Assembly: GCF_000379685.1 (NCBI RefSeq) | Contig: NZ_KB903250.1 | Coordinates: 372,624-436,623 of the forward strand | Direction of reading: 5' to 3' | DNA from: Catelliglobosispora koreensis DSM 44566 | GTDB lineage: Bacteria > Actinomycetota > Actinomycetes > Mycobacteriales > Micromonosporaceae | Length of the DNA stretch: 64,000 nucleotides | Shown here: one piece after another, positions 36,421-45,385 of the stretch | Layout of the letters: each line of letters starts with the position of its first letter | How positions within the stretch are numbered: position 1 is the first letter of the stretch | Made by a program: the position numbers and the translations under genes | The notes under the pieces: model-generated | What the model was told of the DNA's origin: nothing | Databases searched by the model: none | Seen by the model: the letters and a program-made list of their open reading frames with translations, nothing else

Positions 36421-36909
36421 ATGACCCAAACCACCCCCCGCTGGCTAACGGAAGCCGAGCAGACCGCGTGGCGGGCTTTCTTGGCCGCTAACCGTCTGCT
36501 CATGCTGGAGCTGGAAAAGGGTCACCAACGCGATGGGCTGTCGAGCTCTGACTATGAGGTGCTGGTGCACCTGTCCGAGGCGCCGGGGAAGCGCCTGCGC
36601 ATGTGGGAGCTAGCCAAGGGAACGCTGCTGGAGAAAAGCCGCCTGTCGCACCAGATCACGCGGATGGAGCGGGCTGGGCTGGTGGCCAGGGAGAGCTGCC
36701 CGGGAGACCGGCGGGGACAGTTCGCTGTGCTGACGGAAAAGGGCTGGGAGACGATCCAGCGGGTCGCGCCGAACCATGTCGATCTGGTGCGCGCCTATTT
36801 CATTGACCGGCTGAATCCGGAGCAGGTTCAAACATTAACGGAGATCTTCGCCCCAATGGCGGAAGATCTCCGTTCACGCTGCCCAAAGGCCGAAGAGGCG
36901 GATCTTTAA
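36421..36909 (+). CDS. MarR-family transcriptional regulator
   Basis: 162 residues from ATG 36421. Winged HTH with LEKSRLSHQITRMERAGLV (recognition helix) and the wing GDRRGQFAVLTEKG. MarR proteins usually respond to small phenolic ligands or oxidation. The frame is open upstream to 36292, but the extra residues do not resemble the family. It converges on the toxin gene, whose end is 4 bp away. Its target is unknown. Confidence 0.88.
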   Translation: MTQTTPRWLTEAEQTAWRAFLAANRLLMLELEKGHQRDGLSSSDYEVLVHLSEAPGKRLRMWELAKGTLLEKSRLSHQITRMERAGLVARESCPGDRRGQFAVLTEKGWETIQRVAPNHVDLVRAYFIDRLNPEQVQTLTEIFAPMAEDLRSRCPKAEEADL

Positions 36910-36913
36910 GGGT

Positions 36914-37207
36914 TTACAGATCCTGGATGATGCGCAGGGCCCGCCCGACTCGGTTCATCGTGTCCGTGTCAGCCACTTCCACCATGTCGGTAAACCAGCG
37001 CTTCATCGGGGAAGAGACCCGGTCGGGCATAATGATCAACTCACCCATTGGCACCGCCAGCGGGGAGTCGCGAAGCTCTTCTTCCTCGACCACCTCTGCT
37101 ACGAGCACGATAGGAACATCGGTGCTGTTGTAGACATCAGAGCTGATTACGAGGCCGAGCCGCTCCCGGGCCCCCTCGATCCGCCAGATTTCACCTCTGC
37201 GCAGCAC
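36914..37207 (-). CDS. Type II toxin, MazF/PemK-family endoribonuclease
   Basis: 97 residues. It begins LRRGEIWRIEG...GLVISSDVYN, followed by VPIVLVAEVV and PLAVPMGELIIMPDRVSSPMKRWF (key residues MPDRVSSP), the MazF/PemK beta-barrel fold. The Arg in GEIWR and the Ser-rich loop are expected for catalysis. The stop of the antitoxin overlaps its start by 17 bases. Confidence 0.85.
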   Translation of the reverse strand: MLRRGEIWRIEGARERLGLVISSDVYNSTDVPIVLVAEVVEEEELRDSPLAVPMGELIIMPDRVSSPMKRWFTDMVEVADTDTMNRVGRALRIIQDL

Positions 37208-37451
37208 GCCGCCCCCGGAACTCCGAGCGCACCATCTCTACTTCACGCGCGTCGTCGAGCGCATGCTTTTCCAGCCGGTCATGACCGGCACGCCGAACCA
37301 CATCGGCATGTGCGTTGAAGAGTTCGCGCAGCGCCTTCTCCCGAGCTGCCTGATCTATCCAGGCTGACAGCGACATGCCGTCCCGCTCGGCGTAACGCCG
37401 CGCATCTTCGATAGTTTCGTCCGTGAAGGACAGGGTCACCTTGGCAGTCAT
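37191..37451 (-). CDS. Antitoxin partner of the MazF/PemK toxin
   Basis: 86 residues from ATG 37451. The N-terminal KVTLSFTDETIEDARRYAERDGMSLSAW (key VTLSF and MSLSAW) is a ribbon-helix-helix-type DNA-binding pattern, followed by a charged helical tail rich in Arg/Glu that would wrap the toxin. An ATG at 37487 would put its ribosome site directly on the start and inside the operator, so 37451 is preferred. Upstream of and overlapping the toxin gene. Confidence 0.82.
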   Translation of the reverse strand: MTAKVTLSFTDETIEDARRYAERDGMSLSAWIDQAAREKALRELFNAHADVVRRAGHDRLEKHALDDAREVEMVRSEFRGRRAAQR

Positions 37452-37472
37452 GCTGAGAAGATTACGCTCGGT

Positions 37473-37487
37473 ATGACCATTGGTCAT
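37473..37487. promoter_or_regulatory. Operator palindrome of the toxin-antitoxin pair
   Basis: Perfect 15-bp palindrome ATGACCA-T-TGGTCAT, 21 bp upstream of the antitoxin start. Ribbon-helix-helix antitoxins bind such repeats to repress their own operon. Confidence 0.6.
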
Positions 37488-37627
37488 CCCTTTCTACGTG
37501 CCATCTCCACCACAAGCGTGAGTGATTTCGCACCCTTTCACCCACAGTAAGTTGCTCATGACCGTTTGTGAAGATGTGGGGCCTCCTCCGTTCGGGCACA
37601 ACGACGCCGGTCGAACGTGCGGGCCAC

Positions 37628-37665
37628 GTATCACTCCTGAAACACATGGGACGCGCAGGCGAAAC
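37628..37665 (+). promoter_or_regulatory. GlnR-like operator before nasC
   Basis: GTATC-6-GAAAC-6-GACGC-6-GAAAC, with exact 6-base spacing, fits the GlnR pattern GTnAC-n6-GAAAC repeated twice; both GAAAC boxes are perfect and the other half-sites have one and two mismatches. It ends 23 bp before the nasC ATG, so centre is about -42 if the message is leaderless. GlnR activates nitrate assimilation in Streptomyces and relatives. Confidence 0.45.
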
Positions 37666-37688
37666 CGACTACCCACACGCTTGTTCGC

Positions 37689-39707
37689 ATGGCCCTAGCA
37701 GTCGCAACGCATTGTCCCTACTGCGCTTTGCAGTGTGGGATGACGCTGCGCGAGCTGCCCAGCGGCAAGGTGGAGGTAGGCGCGCGGGACTTTCCGACAA
37801 ACCGGGGCGGCCTATGCCAGAAAGGCTGGACGTCAGCGGAGCTTCTGGATCACCCGGACAGGCTGCGCACTCCGCTGATCAACGGTGAGCCAGCGACGTG
37901 GGATGAGGCCTACGCACTGATCGTCAGCAAAATTGTGGACATTCAGTCTTCGCACGGCCGCGACGCCGTGGCAGTGTTCGGCGGCGGCGGGCTGACCAAC
38001 GAGAAGTGTTATCAGCTCGGCAAGTTCGCTCGAGCGGCTTTACGCACACGGAACATCGACTACAACGGCCGGTTTTGCATGAGCTCGGCCGCGGCCGCTG
38101 GCAATCGCTCCTTCGGGATCGACCGCGGGCTCCCGTTTCCGATGGCTGACATCTCCACGGCTGACACGCTTTTGGTCGTCGGAGCCAACGTCGCCGAGAC
38201 GATGCCGCCCTTCGCCCGCTATCTCACGGAACAGCGCCAAGACGGTGGCGTCCAGATCGTCGTCGACCCACGGGCCACCGCGACCGCGCGCGCCGGCACG
38301 TTGCATCTGCAGCCGACCCCTGGCACCGATCTCGCTTTGGCACTGGGACTCCTGCACATCGTCATCGCTGAAGGACTGGTCGACCAGTCCTATGTGGACG
38401 CACGGACGACCGGGTGGGATCAGGTCCGCGCCTCGGCCTCGGCCTATTGGCCCGCCCGGGTGGAGCAAATCACGGGGGTACCGGTAAGCGACTTGGAGTT
38501 CACGGCACGGTCGCTAGCGCGCGGACGGTCGATCATCCTGACCGCGCGCGGGGCGGAGCAGCACAGCAAAGGCGTCGACACGGTCACCGCGTTCATCAAT
38601 CTCGCCCTGGCGCTTGGTTTGCCGGGCCGTCCCGGGTCGGGCTATGGCTGTCTCACTGGGCAGGGCAACGGACAGGGCGGCCGCGAGCACGGCCAAAAAT
38701 CAGATCAGCTTCCCGGCTATCGGAAAATTGACGATCCGGTCGCCCGTGAGCACATGGCCGCGATCTGGGGCATGGATTCCGGGGACATTCCGGGGGCGGG
38801 AGTGTCCGCCTACGAGTTGCTCGACACCCTCGGGACAAGCACGAAAGCCCTGCTGGTGTTCGGTTCCAACCCCGTCGTGTCGGCGCCGAACGCCGGGCAC
38901 GTCACACAACGATTGAAGAGTCTCGATCTGCTTGTTGTGTGTGATTTTGTCCTCAGTGAAACAGCCGCGATCGCAGATGTTGTCCTCCCCGTAACACAAT
39001 GGGCGGAAGAAGACGGCACAATGACTAATTTGGAGGGTCGCGTCCTGCGCAGGCGCGCTCTCCGCAGACCACCGCCGGGGATAGGGACGGATCTGGCGGT
39101 GATTGCCGAGCTGGCCTCCCGGCTTGGCAGCGGTGTGCGGTTCGATTCCGAGCCGCACACCGTCTTCGAAGAGCTGCGGCGCGCCACCGCTGGAGGGGTG
39201 GCCGATTACGCAGGCGTCACTTGGGAGCGGGTTGACGCCGAGGACGGCGTTTTCTGGCCCTGCCCCGCAGTGGACCGGGCTGGCACGCCGCGGCTCTTCG
39301 AATCAACGTTCCCGACCGCCTCCGGCCGCGCCAACTTCGTGGCCGTCGAGCACCGGCCCGTGGCCGAAGAGATATCCATTGAGTTTCCGCTCTATCTCAC
39401 GACCGGCCGGGTGCTGGCGCAGTACCAGTCTGGTGCTCAGACGCGCCGCATCTTGCCCGGCAAGGTTTTCGTCGAGCTGCACCCCGATCTTGGATTCGCC
39501 GAAGGCGAGATGGTGCGGGTGATCAGCCGCCGCGGGAGCATGGACGCCCCTGTGCGGTTGTCACCCACGATCCGGCAGGACACCATCTTCGCCCCGTTTC
39601 ACTACCCCGGAGCCGGGCGCGCCAATTCGCTCACCGTTGACGCGTTGGACCCGATCTCCCGGATGCCGGAATTCAAAGTCTGCGCGGTCAGGGTGGAGCG
39701 AGTATGA
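37689..39707 (+). CDS. nasC: Assimilatory nitrate reductase, molybdopterin catalytic subunit
   Basis: 672 residues. It reduces nitrate to nitrite in the cytoplasm. The N-terminal [4Fe-4S] cysteines are C9, C12, C16 and C43 (HCPYCALQC and GGLCQKG). The predicted Mo ligand is C130 (RFCMSSAA). The molybdopterin dinucleotide-binding C-terminus follows (ARANSLT). No Tat signal is present, consistent with an assimilatory enzyme. ATGA overlap with the flavoprotein gene. No clear ribosome site, possibly leaderless. Confidence 0.93.
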   Translation: MALAVATHCPYCALQCGMTLRELPSGKVEVGARDFPTNRGGLCQKGWTSAELLDHPDRLRTPLINGEPATWDEAYALIVSKIVDIQSSHGRDAVAVFGGGGLTNEKCYQLGKFARAALRTRNIDYNGRFCMSSAAAAGNRSFGIDRGLPFPMADISTADTLLVVGANVAETMPPFARYLTEQRQDGGVQIVVDPRATATARAGTLHLQPTPGTDLALALGLLHIVIAEGLVDQSYVDARTTGWDQVRASASAYWPARVEQITGVPVSDLEFTARSLARGRSIILTARGAEQHSKGVDTVTAFINLALALGLPGRPGSGYGCLTGQGNGQGGREHGQKSDQLPGYRKIDDPVAREHMAAIWGMDSGDIPGAGVSAYELLDTLGTSTKALLVFGSNPVVSAPNAGHVTQRLKSLDLLVVCDFVLSETAAIADVVLPVTQWAEEDGTMTNLEGRVLRRRALRRPPPGIGTDLAVIAELASRLGSGVRFDSEPHTVFEELRRATAGGVADYAGVTWERVDAEDGVFWPCPAVDRAGTPRLFESTFPTASGRANFVAVEHRPVAEEISIEFPLYLTTGRVLAQYQSGAQTRRILPGKVFVELHPDLGFAEGEMVRVISRRGSMDAPVRLSPTIRQDTIFAPFHYPGAGRANSLTVDALDPISRMPEFKVCAVRVERV

Positions 39708-41080
39708 GGATCGTCGTTGTCGGATATGGCATGGCCGGTGCACGGCTAGCCGATGAGCTATCGCTTTCGGAGCACGAAGTCACCGTCCTGGGCGCGGAGC
39801 CGCACCCGGCGTACAACCGGATTCTGCTGTCGTCGGTGCTTGCCGGGAAGTACCAGTCGGGCGATGTCGCTCTGCTGACCCGCGGCGCGAAGGCCCGCAC
39901 CGGCGTGGCCGTGACAAACATCGACCCGGTACTGCGAACAGTGTCCACTGTGGACGAAGTCTTCCCCTACGACCACTTGGTCCTGGCCACCGGCTCGCAA
40001 GCGCTAGTGCCGCCGCTGCCCGGGCTGGACGCCGCGTTCACGTTTCGCACGCTCGACGATTGCTCACGGATCGTCTCCGCGGCGTCAGGGGCAGCCTCAG
40101 CGATCGTCCTTGGCGGAGGTTTGCTCGGGCTGGAGGCCGCACGGGGACTGGCGTTACGCGGCTTGCGGGTCGAGGTCGTGCACGCGGTCGGCCACTTGAT
40201 GGAGCGGCAGCTCGACCCAGGCGCGTCGCGGGTTCTCGAACGCACCCTCGACGGCCTCGGTATCACCGTCCACCTTTCCGCGGCGGCCGTGTCGGCGTCG
40301 GTCCGCCCGGAAAGCGTGGAAGACGCGGCGAGCTTGACGCTCAGTGATGGGCGGGTGCTCACGGCGGACCTGTTGGTTGTGGCGTGTGGTGTCCGTCCGG
40401 AGACGACACTGGCGCGCGAGGCAGGACTGACCGTTGACCGCGGAATCGTCGTGGACGACCGGTTGCGCACAAGCGACCCGCACATCAGCGCGATCGGGGA
40501 CTGTGCTCAGTTTGGCGCCACCGTTGGCGGACTGGTCGCCCCGGCGTGGGAGCAGGCACGCGTGCTCGCCAGGCGCCTCGACGGTGACGACGCGGCCGTG
40601 TACTTGGCACCCGAACCCATTACCAGGCTTAAGGCTGACGGCATCGACTTGGCGGCGATGGGCAGCCTCGACAGCGCTGACGAAGAGCTCAGTTTCACCG
40701 ATCCCGCCCGCGGAACGTATGCGCGGCTGGTGATCCGCGACGGCAAGCTCACGGGAGCGGTGCTCCTCGGCGACAACCCGTCGGTCGGTCAGGTCATTCA
40801 GCTTTTCGATCGCCGGGCGGCCGTGCCGAGTGACCGCCGGGCGCTGTTGCTCGGGCGGGCTTTTGGCGGTGAGCCGGCCAAAGTGGACAGTCCAGCGCTC
40901 ATGCCGGACGCGGCGACGGTGTGTCAGTGCAACACGGTGACCAAGGGACAGCTGGTTAGGTGCTGGCGCGATGGGGCGCGCAGCCTAGACGGGGTCATCG
41001 CCGGAACCCGTGCCACGACCGGCTGCGGCAGCTGTAAGGACGCGGTTAGCGGAATAGTGGATTGGCTGGTGGCGGCGTAA
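39704..41080 (+). CDS. NasB-like FAD flavoprotein with 2Fe-2S BFD domain (nitrate reductase electron-transfer partner)
   Basis: 458 residues. NAD(P)H/FAD oxidoreductase with VVVGYGMAGARLADEL at the N-terminus and LGGGLLGLEAARGL in the second Rossmann fold. A bacterioferritin-associated-ferredoxin type 2Fe-2S domain lies at the C-terminus (CQCNTVTKG ... TTGCGSCKDAV). In this gene order it most likely passes electrons from NAD(P)H to NasC. Same FAD architecture as the start of nirB next door, suggesting a duplication. Confidence 0.85.
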   Translation: MRIVVVGYGMAGARLADELSLSEHEVTVLGAEPHPAYNRILLSSVLAGKYQSGDVALLTRGAKARTGVAVTNIDPVLRTVSTVDEVFPYDHLVLATGSQALVPPLPGLDAAFTFRTLDDCSRIVSAASGAASAIVLGGGLLGLEAARGLALRGLRVEVVHAVGHLMERQLDPGASRVLERTLDGLGITVHLSAAAVSASVRPESVEDAASLTLSDGRVLTADLLVVACGVRPETTLAREAGLTVDRGIVVDDRLRTSDPHISAIGDCAQFGATVGGLVAPAWEQARVLARRLDGDDAAVYLAPEPITRLKADGIDLAAMGSLDSADEELSFTDPARGTYARLVIRDGKLTGAVLLGDNPSVGQVIQLFDRRAAVPSDRRALLLGRAFGGEPAKVDSPALMPDAATVCQCNTVTKGQLVRCWRDGARSLDGVIAGTRATTGCGSCKDAVSGIVDWLVAA

Positions 41081-43503
41081 TGAAACGACTAGTTGTGGCC
41101 GGATACGGCATGGTGGCACAACGGTTTCTTGAGGCGCTGTCGGAGCGCGGCATCCAGGACTGGCACGTCACGGTGCTGGGCGAAGAAACCCGCTCAGCCT
41201 ATGACCGGGTGCGGCTGACGTCATGGTTCGAAGGAACCGACCTGGATCTCGGGGGCGCTCCGGCAGGAGTCGACGTGCGGCTCGGGCACCCGGTCACGTC
41301 GGTTGACCGGGAACGCAAACTCGTCAACGGCCACATCCCTTATGACACTTTGATTCTGGCTACCGGTTCAAAGGCGTTCGTGCCACCGATTCCTGGTAAG
41401 GATCTGTCCCACGTCTTCGTCTACCGCACGATCGAAGACCTTGCTGCCATCAAGGATTTCGCGCAAGCACTTCTTCCGGCGCCGCTATCAAGTGAAGGCA
41501 AAGCGCTGGCGGAAAGCGTGCGCCGGGGTGTCGTGCTCGGTGGTGGGCTGCTCGGGCTGGAGGCGGCCAACGCACTGAAGGGTCTCGGCCTGCAAACGCA
41601 TGTCGTGGAGTTCGCGCCGCGGCTGATGCCCATGCAGATCGACGAGGGCGGTGGCGCTGTTCTCAAGCGGCACATCGAAGCGCTTGGCGTAACTGTCCAC
41701 ACTGGACGGGCCTGTGCCTCGATCACCGAGACCGAGATGGGTTTCGCCGACGGCGGCACGATGCAAGCTGACGTCGTCGTCATCGCGGCCGGCATCCGGC
41801 CCCGTGACGAGATCACCGATCTCGCGAAGGGGCCGCGCGGCGGGTACGCCGTAGACGACGCCTGCCGCACGGAAGACCCCGACATCTACGCGATCGGAGA
41901 GTGTGCGTCGCTCGGGGGTGTCTGTTATGGGCTCGTGGCACCGGGCTATGCGATGGCTGAAGTGGTCGCCGACCGGCTGTGTGGCGGTCAGGCGACGATG
42001 ACCACGCCAGACACCTCCACCAAACTCAAGCTCCTGGGCGTCGACGTGGCTAGTTTCGGCAGCCCGTTCGGCGAAGGTCTCGATGTCGTGCTGTCCGATC
42101 AGGTGAACGGGGTGTACGCGAAACTCCTGCTGACAGACGACGCGCAGACGCTCCTGGGCGGCATCCTCGTTGGCGACGCGGCCGCCTATCCGGCGCTGCG
42201 CGCCTCCCTCGGCGGCCCGCTGCCGGCCACACCGCTGTCCATCCTCAGTGGTCAGAGCGTCGGCGTGCCAGAGACAGCTCAGGTTTGTTCCTGTCACGCG
42301 GTCACGAAGGCCGACATCACCGAAGCGATAAGCACGGGCTGCACGGATGTTCCGGGGCTCAAAACCTGCACCAAGGCCGGAACCGGTTGTGGCTCTTGCG
42401 TTCCGCTGCTCAAGCAACTGCTGAACGAGGCAGGGGTCAAGCAGTCGAAGGCGCTCTGTGAGCACTTCACCTATTCGCGGCAGGAACTGTTCGACATCAT
42501 CAAGGTGCGGGGCATCACCTCGTTCAACGCACTGATCGGTGACTTCGGCACCGGCCGTGGCTGCGACATCTGCAAGCCCGCCGTCGCGTCGATTCTGGCA
42601 ACGCTGACGGGGCAATACATTCTCGATGGCGAGCAAGCGGCACTGCAGGACACCAACGACCACTTCCTCGCCAACATTCAGCGTGACGGGACGTATTCGG
42701 TGGTGCCCCGGATTCCCGGCGGTGAGATCACGCCAGACAAGCTGATCGTCATCGGTGAAGTGGCACGCGACTTCGGGCTCTACACCAAAATCACTGGCGG
42801 GCAACGGATTGACCTGTTCGGCGCTCGTGTTGAGCAGTTGCCCGAGATTTGGCGCCGTCTCGTGGAGGCGGGTTTTGAGAGCGGTCACGCCTACGGCAAG
42901 GCCCTTCGCACGGTGAAGAGCTGCGTTGGCTCGACGTGGTGCCGTTACGGCGTACAAGATAGTGTTGGTCTTGCTGTTGATCTTGAGTTGCGCTACCGGG
43001 GCCTGCGGGCACCGCACAAAATCAAGTCAGCCGTGAGCGGTTGCGCCCGCGAGTGCGCCGAAGCCCGCAGCAAAGACTTTGGCATCATCGCCACCGAGCA
43101 CGGCTGGAACCTTTACGTCGGCGGCAACGGCGGGTTCCGCCCCCGGCACGCCGACCTGTTCCTCACTGATGTCTCGACGGAGGAGCTGATCCGGGCGATC
43201 GACCGGTTCCTGATGTACTACGTCCGCACGGCGGATCGCTTGCAGCGCACCGCTTCCTGGATCGAGTCGCTCGACGGTGGGCTGGAGCACTTGCGCGACG
43301 TCATCATCAACGACTCGCTCGGGCTGTGCGAAGAGCTCGACGCGATGATGGCCAGCCACGTGGCGTCCTATGCCGACGAATGGAAGGCGACGATCGACGA
43401 CCCGGCGCGCCTGGAACGGTTCGTGTCCTTCGTCAACGCGCCCGATGTCGCCGACCCCTCCCTCAAATTCATTGTCGAACGTGGACAGAAGGTGCCGTCA
43501 TGA
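41080..43503 (+). CDS. nirB: Nitrite reductase [NAD(P)H], large subunit
   Basis: 807 residues from ATG 41080 (overlap TAATG with the previous gene). Domains in order: FAD/NAD oxidoreductase (about 1-400), two BFD-type Cys motifs (VCSCHAVTK ... GCGSC; GRGCDIC), then nitrite/sulfite reductase with the sirohaem-[4Fe-4S] ligands in SCVGSTWCRYG and SGCARECAEA. It reduces nitrite to ammonium in six electrons. Partner NirD overlaps its stop. Confidence 0.95.
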   Translation: MKRLVVAGYGMVAQRFLEALSERGIQDWHVTVLGEETRSAYDRVRLTSWFEGTDLDLGGAPAGVDVRLGHPVTSVDRERKLVNGHIPYDTLILATGSKAFVPPIPGKDLSHVFVYRTIEDLAAIKDFAQALLPAPLSSEGKALAESVRRGVVLGGGLLGLEAANALKGLGLQTHVVEFAPRLMPMQIDEGGGAVLKRHIEALGVTVHTGRACASITETEMGFADGGTMQADVVVIAAGIRPRDEITDLAKGPRGGYAVDDACRTEDPDIYAIGECASLGGVCYGLVAPGYAMAEVVADRLCGGQATMTTPDTSTKLKLLGVDVASFGSPFGEGLDVVLSDQVNGVYAKLLLTDDAQTLLGGILVGDAAAYPALRASLGGPLPATPLSILSGQSVGVPETAQVCSCHAVTKADITEAISTGCTDVPGLKTCTKAGTGCGSCVPLLKQLLNEAGVKQSKALCEHFTYSRQELFDIIKVRGITSFNALIGDFGTGRGCDICKPAVASILATLTGQYILDGEQAALQDTNDHFLANIQRDGTYSVVPRIPGGEITPDKLIVIGEVARDFGLYTKITGGQRIDLFGARVEQLPEIWRRLVEAGFESGHAYGKALRTVKSCVGSTWCRYGVQDSVGLAVDLELRYRGLRAPHKIKSAVSGCARECAEARSKDFGIIATEHGWNLYVGGNGGFRPRHADLFLTDVSTEELIRAIDRFLMYYVRTADRLQRTASWIESLDGGLEHLRDVIINDSLGLCEELDAMMASHVASYADEWKATIDDPARLERFVSFVNAPDVADPSLKFIVERGQKVPS

Positions 43504-43826
43504 AGTGGTTTTCCGTTTGCACAGTAGAGAAAATCCAGCCGGAGCGGGGCGTCGCCGCGCTTGTGGACGACATGCAGATCGCACTCATCAAAACCTATGA
43601 CGGCGCCCTTTTCGCGGTCGGCAACAAGGATCCGTTCGCGGGCGCGCAGGTGATGTCACGGGGAATCGTGGGCACCCGTGGCGAGACCCCCACGCTGGCG
43701 TCGCCTTTGCACAAACAGGTTTACGATCTGCGCACGGGCGAATGCCTTGATGTGCCAGGGGTTCGCCTGCCGACGTTCCCGGTGCGCTGTGAAAATGGCA
43801 TCGTCGAAGTGGCGCTGAGCACATGA
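43500..43826 (+). CDS. nirD: Nitrite reductase [NAD(P)H], small subunit
   Basis: 108 residues. Rieske-like ferredoxin fold, but without the usual two Cys-two His ligands: the positions read DPFAGAQVMSRG and SPLHKQVYDL, the normal NirD condition. It stabilises NirB. ATGA overlap with nirB and with the next gene. Confidence 0.93.
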   Translation: MKWFSVCTVEKIQPERGVAALVDDMQIALIKTYDGALFAVGNKDPFAGAQVMSRGIVGTRGETPTLASPLHKQVYDLRTGECLDVPGVRLPTFPVRCENGIVEVALST

Positions 43827-44908
43827 GCGAACTAAGTGGTTATACCGTGGGCGTGACCGCTGACCGGCGCCGCGACGAACTCGCCGCGTTGCTGGAGCGG
43901 CGGGGTGCACGAGTGGTCATCGCCCCGGCCTTGCGAATCGTTCCGTTGCACGATGATTCTCAACTGCGCGAGGCGACTCGGCAGTGCCTCGATAACCCGC
44001 CCGATGTCGTGGTCGCCAATACCGGCATCGGCATGCGCGGCTGGCTTGAGGCCGCCGAGGGCTGGGGACTGGCCGATCCACTCAGGATGGTGCTCGGCGA
44101 CGCCTACATCGTCGCGCGTGGGCCGAAGGCGCGCGGTGCCGTGCGCGCGGCGGGGTTGCAGGACCAGTGGTCGCCTGACGCGGAAAGTTGCGATGAGTGC
44201 CTGGCACACCTGCTGCGCCGCGGGGTCAGCGGACAGGTGATCGCCGTTCAGTTGCACGGCGAGCAGCAGCCCGAGTTCTCCGCCGCTTTGCGTGCGTCAG
44301 GCGCCGAGGTCATTGAGGTGCCTGTGTACCGGTGGGCTCCCCCACTGGATTCCGCACCACTGCACCGTTTGGTGGACCTCGTGTCCTCACGTCTTGTGGA
44401 CGCCATCACCTTCACGAGTGCGCCGGCGGTCGCGGCATTGCTGGCCGCTGCTGGCACAGGTGCCGACGGCATGCTCGACGCGATGCGCTCCGACGTGCTG
44501 GCGGCTTGTGTCGGACCCGTGACCGCGGCACCGCTTATCCGGCAGGGGATTCCGGTCGTCGCCCCGGCGCGGGCCCGGCTCGGTGCCCTCGTGCGGGCGA
44601 TCGTCGATGAGTTGCCGCAACGGGCCGTGTCGCTGAACGTCGCCGGGCACGAACTCGTCATGCGCGGTCACGCGGCCATCGTCGACGGCGAGCTGCGGCC
44701 ACTAGCTCCGGCACCGATGGCGGTTTTGCGCGCGCTCGCGGCAGTACCAGGAAAGGTTAGGTCCAGGGCATCGCTTTTGCCGGCGCTTCCCCGCGGCGCT
44801 GATGAACACGCGGTCGAAATGGCTGTCGCCCGGTTGCGGGCCGGGCTTGGCGATCCTGGATTCGTCCAGACGGTGGTGAAGCGCGGCTACCGGTTACCGG
44901 TCGACTAG
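43823..44908 (+). CDS. nnaR: HemD-like/winged-helix fusion, NnaR-type nitrate assimilation regulator
   Basis: 361 residues. Residues about 1-260 are a uroporphyrinogen-III synthase-like domain (YTVGVTADRRRDEL; TFTSAPAVAALLAAA). About 270-361 is an OmpR-type winged helix (APMAVLRALAAVPGKVRSRASLL, VEMAVARLRAGLGD, VKRGYRLPVD). This fusion is the NnaR regulator of Streptomyces, which helps GlnR activate nitrate genes. It may instead, or also, make uroporphyrinogen III for sirohaem. ATGA overlap with nirD. Confidence 0.85.
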   Translation: MSELSGYTVGVTADRRRDELAALLERRGARVVIAPALRIVPLHDDSQLREATRQCLDNPPDVVVANTGIGMRGWLEAAEGWGLADPLRMVLGDAYIVARGPKARGAVRAAGLQDQWSPDAESCDECLAHLLRRGVSGQVIAVQLHGEQQPEFSAALRASGAEVIEVPVYRWAPPLDSAPLHRLVDLVSSRLVDAITFTSAPAVAALLAAAGTGADGMLDAMRSDVLAACVGPVTAAPLIRQGIPVVAPARARLGALVRAIVDELPQRAVSLNVAGHELVMRGHAAIVDGELRPLAPAPMAVLRALAAVPGKVRSRASLLPALPRGADEHAVEMAVARLRAGLGDPGFVQTVVKRGYRLPVD

Positions 44909-45325
44909 GTGCTTAACGGCCGCTTGCAGCAGCTTCTTGAGCGCGGGCTGTTTCACCTCGGCGACAGTGCTGAGCTTCAGGCTGCGCATCGAAAGGCGCC
45001 CGGACACCTGCTTGCCGCCTGAAGTGGGCAACAGACCGGCCGGATCGGGCAGTTCGCCGCCGTAATAGAATCCGAGCGTGACGTGTCCTTTGAACGGCAT
45101 CAAATAGGCGAACTGTTCACTGAACTTCTTCGGCCCGATCCCCCACCCGACGGACCCTTGCTTGGGCCAGACGACCTCGACGGTCTTGGGAAGAACCTCA
45201 TAGACAAGGTTGCGTACGGCGTGAGCGACTTCCTGGATGTCGCCTGGCGAGCCCGCGACAACGCTATCGAACGTCTCCTTATCGCGCGGGCCAGCGCGGT
45301 TGATGACGCCCGCCGCCTCGGCCAT
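44894..45325 (-). CDS. DUF1801-family protein
   Basis: 143 residues. A DUF1801/YdhG fold: VRNLVYEVLPKTVEVVW and HVTLGFYYGGELPDPAGLL, then a Lys-rich C-terminus. Function unknown; often near stress or acid-response genes. Its end overlaps the nnaR end by 15 bases. Confidence 0.8.
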   Translation of the reverse strand: MAEAAGVINRAGPRDKETFDSVVAGSPGDIQEVAHAVRNLVYEVLPKTVEVVWPKQGSVGWGIGPKKFSEQFAYLMPFKGHVTLGFYYGGELPDPAGLLPTSGGKQVSGRLSMRSLKLSTVAEVKQPALKKLLQAAVKHLVDR

Positions 45326-45385
45326 GCCTTCAGGGTAAACGCGGTTGGTGTCGACGTGCCGCCAAATAGCTTGTAGCCTGCCGGC

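Noticed and set aside
41488-43017. Long minus-strand open frame (509 codons) inside nirB
   Set aside because: Antisense to conserved nirB codons; no recognisable protein.
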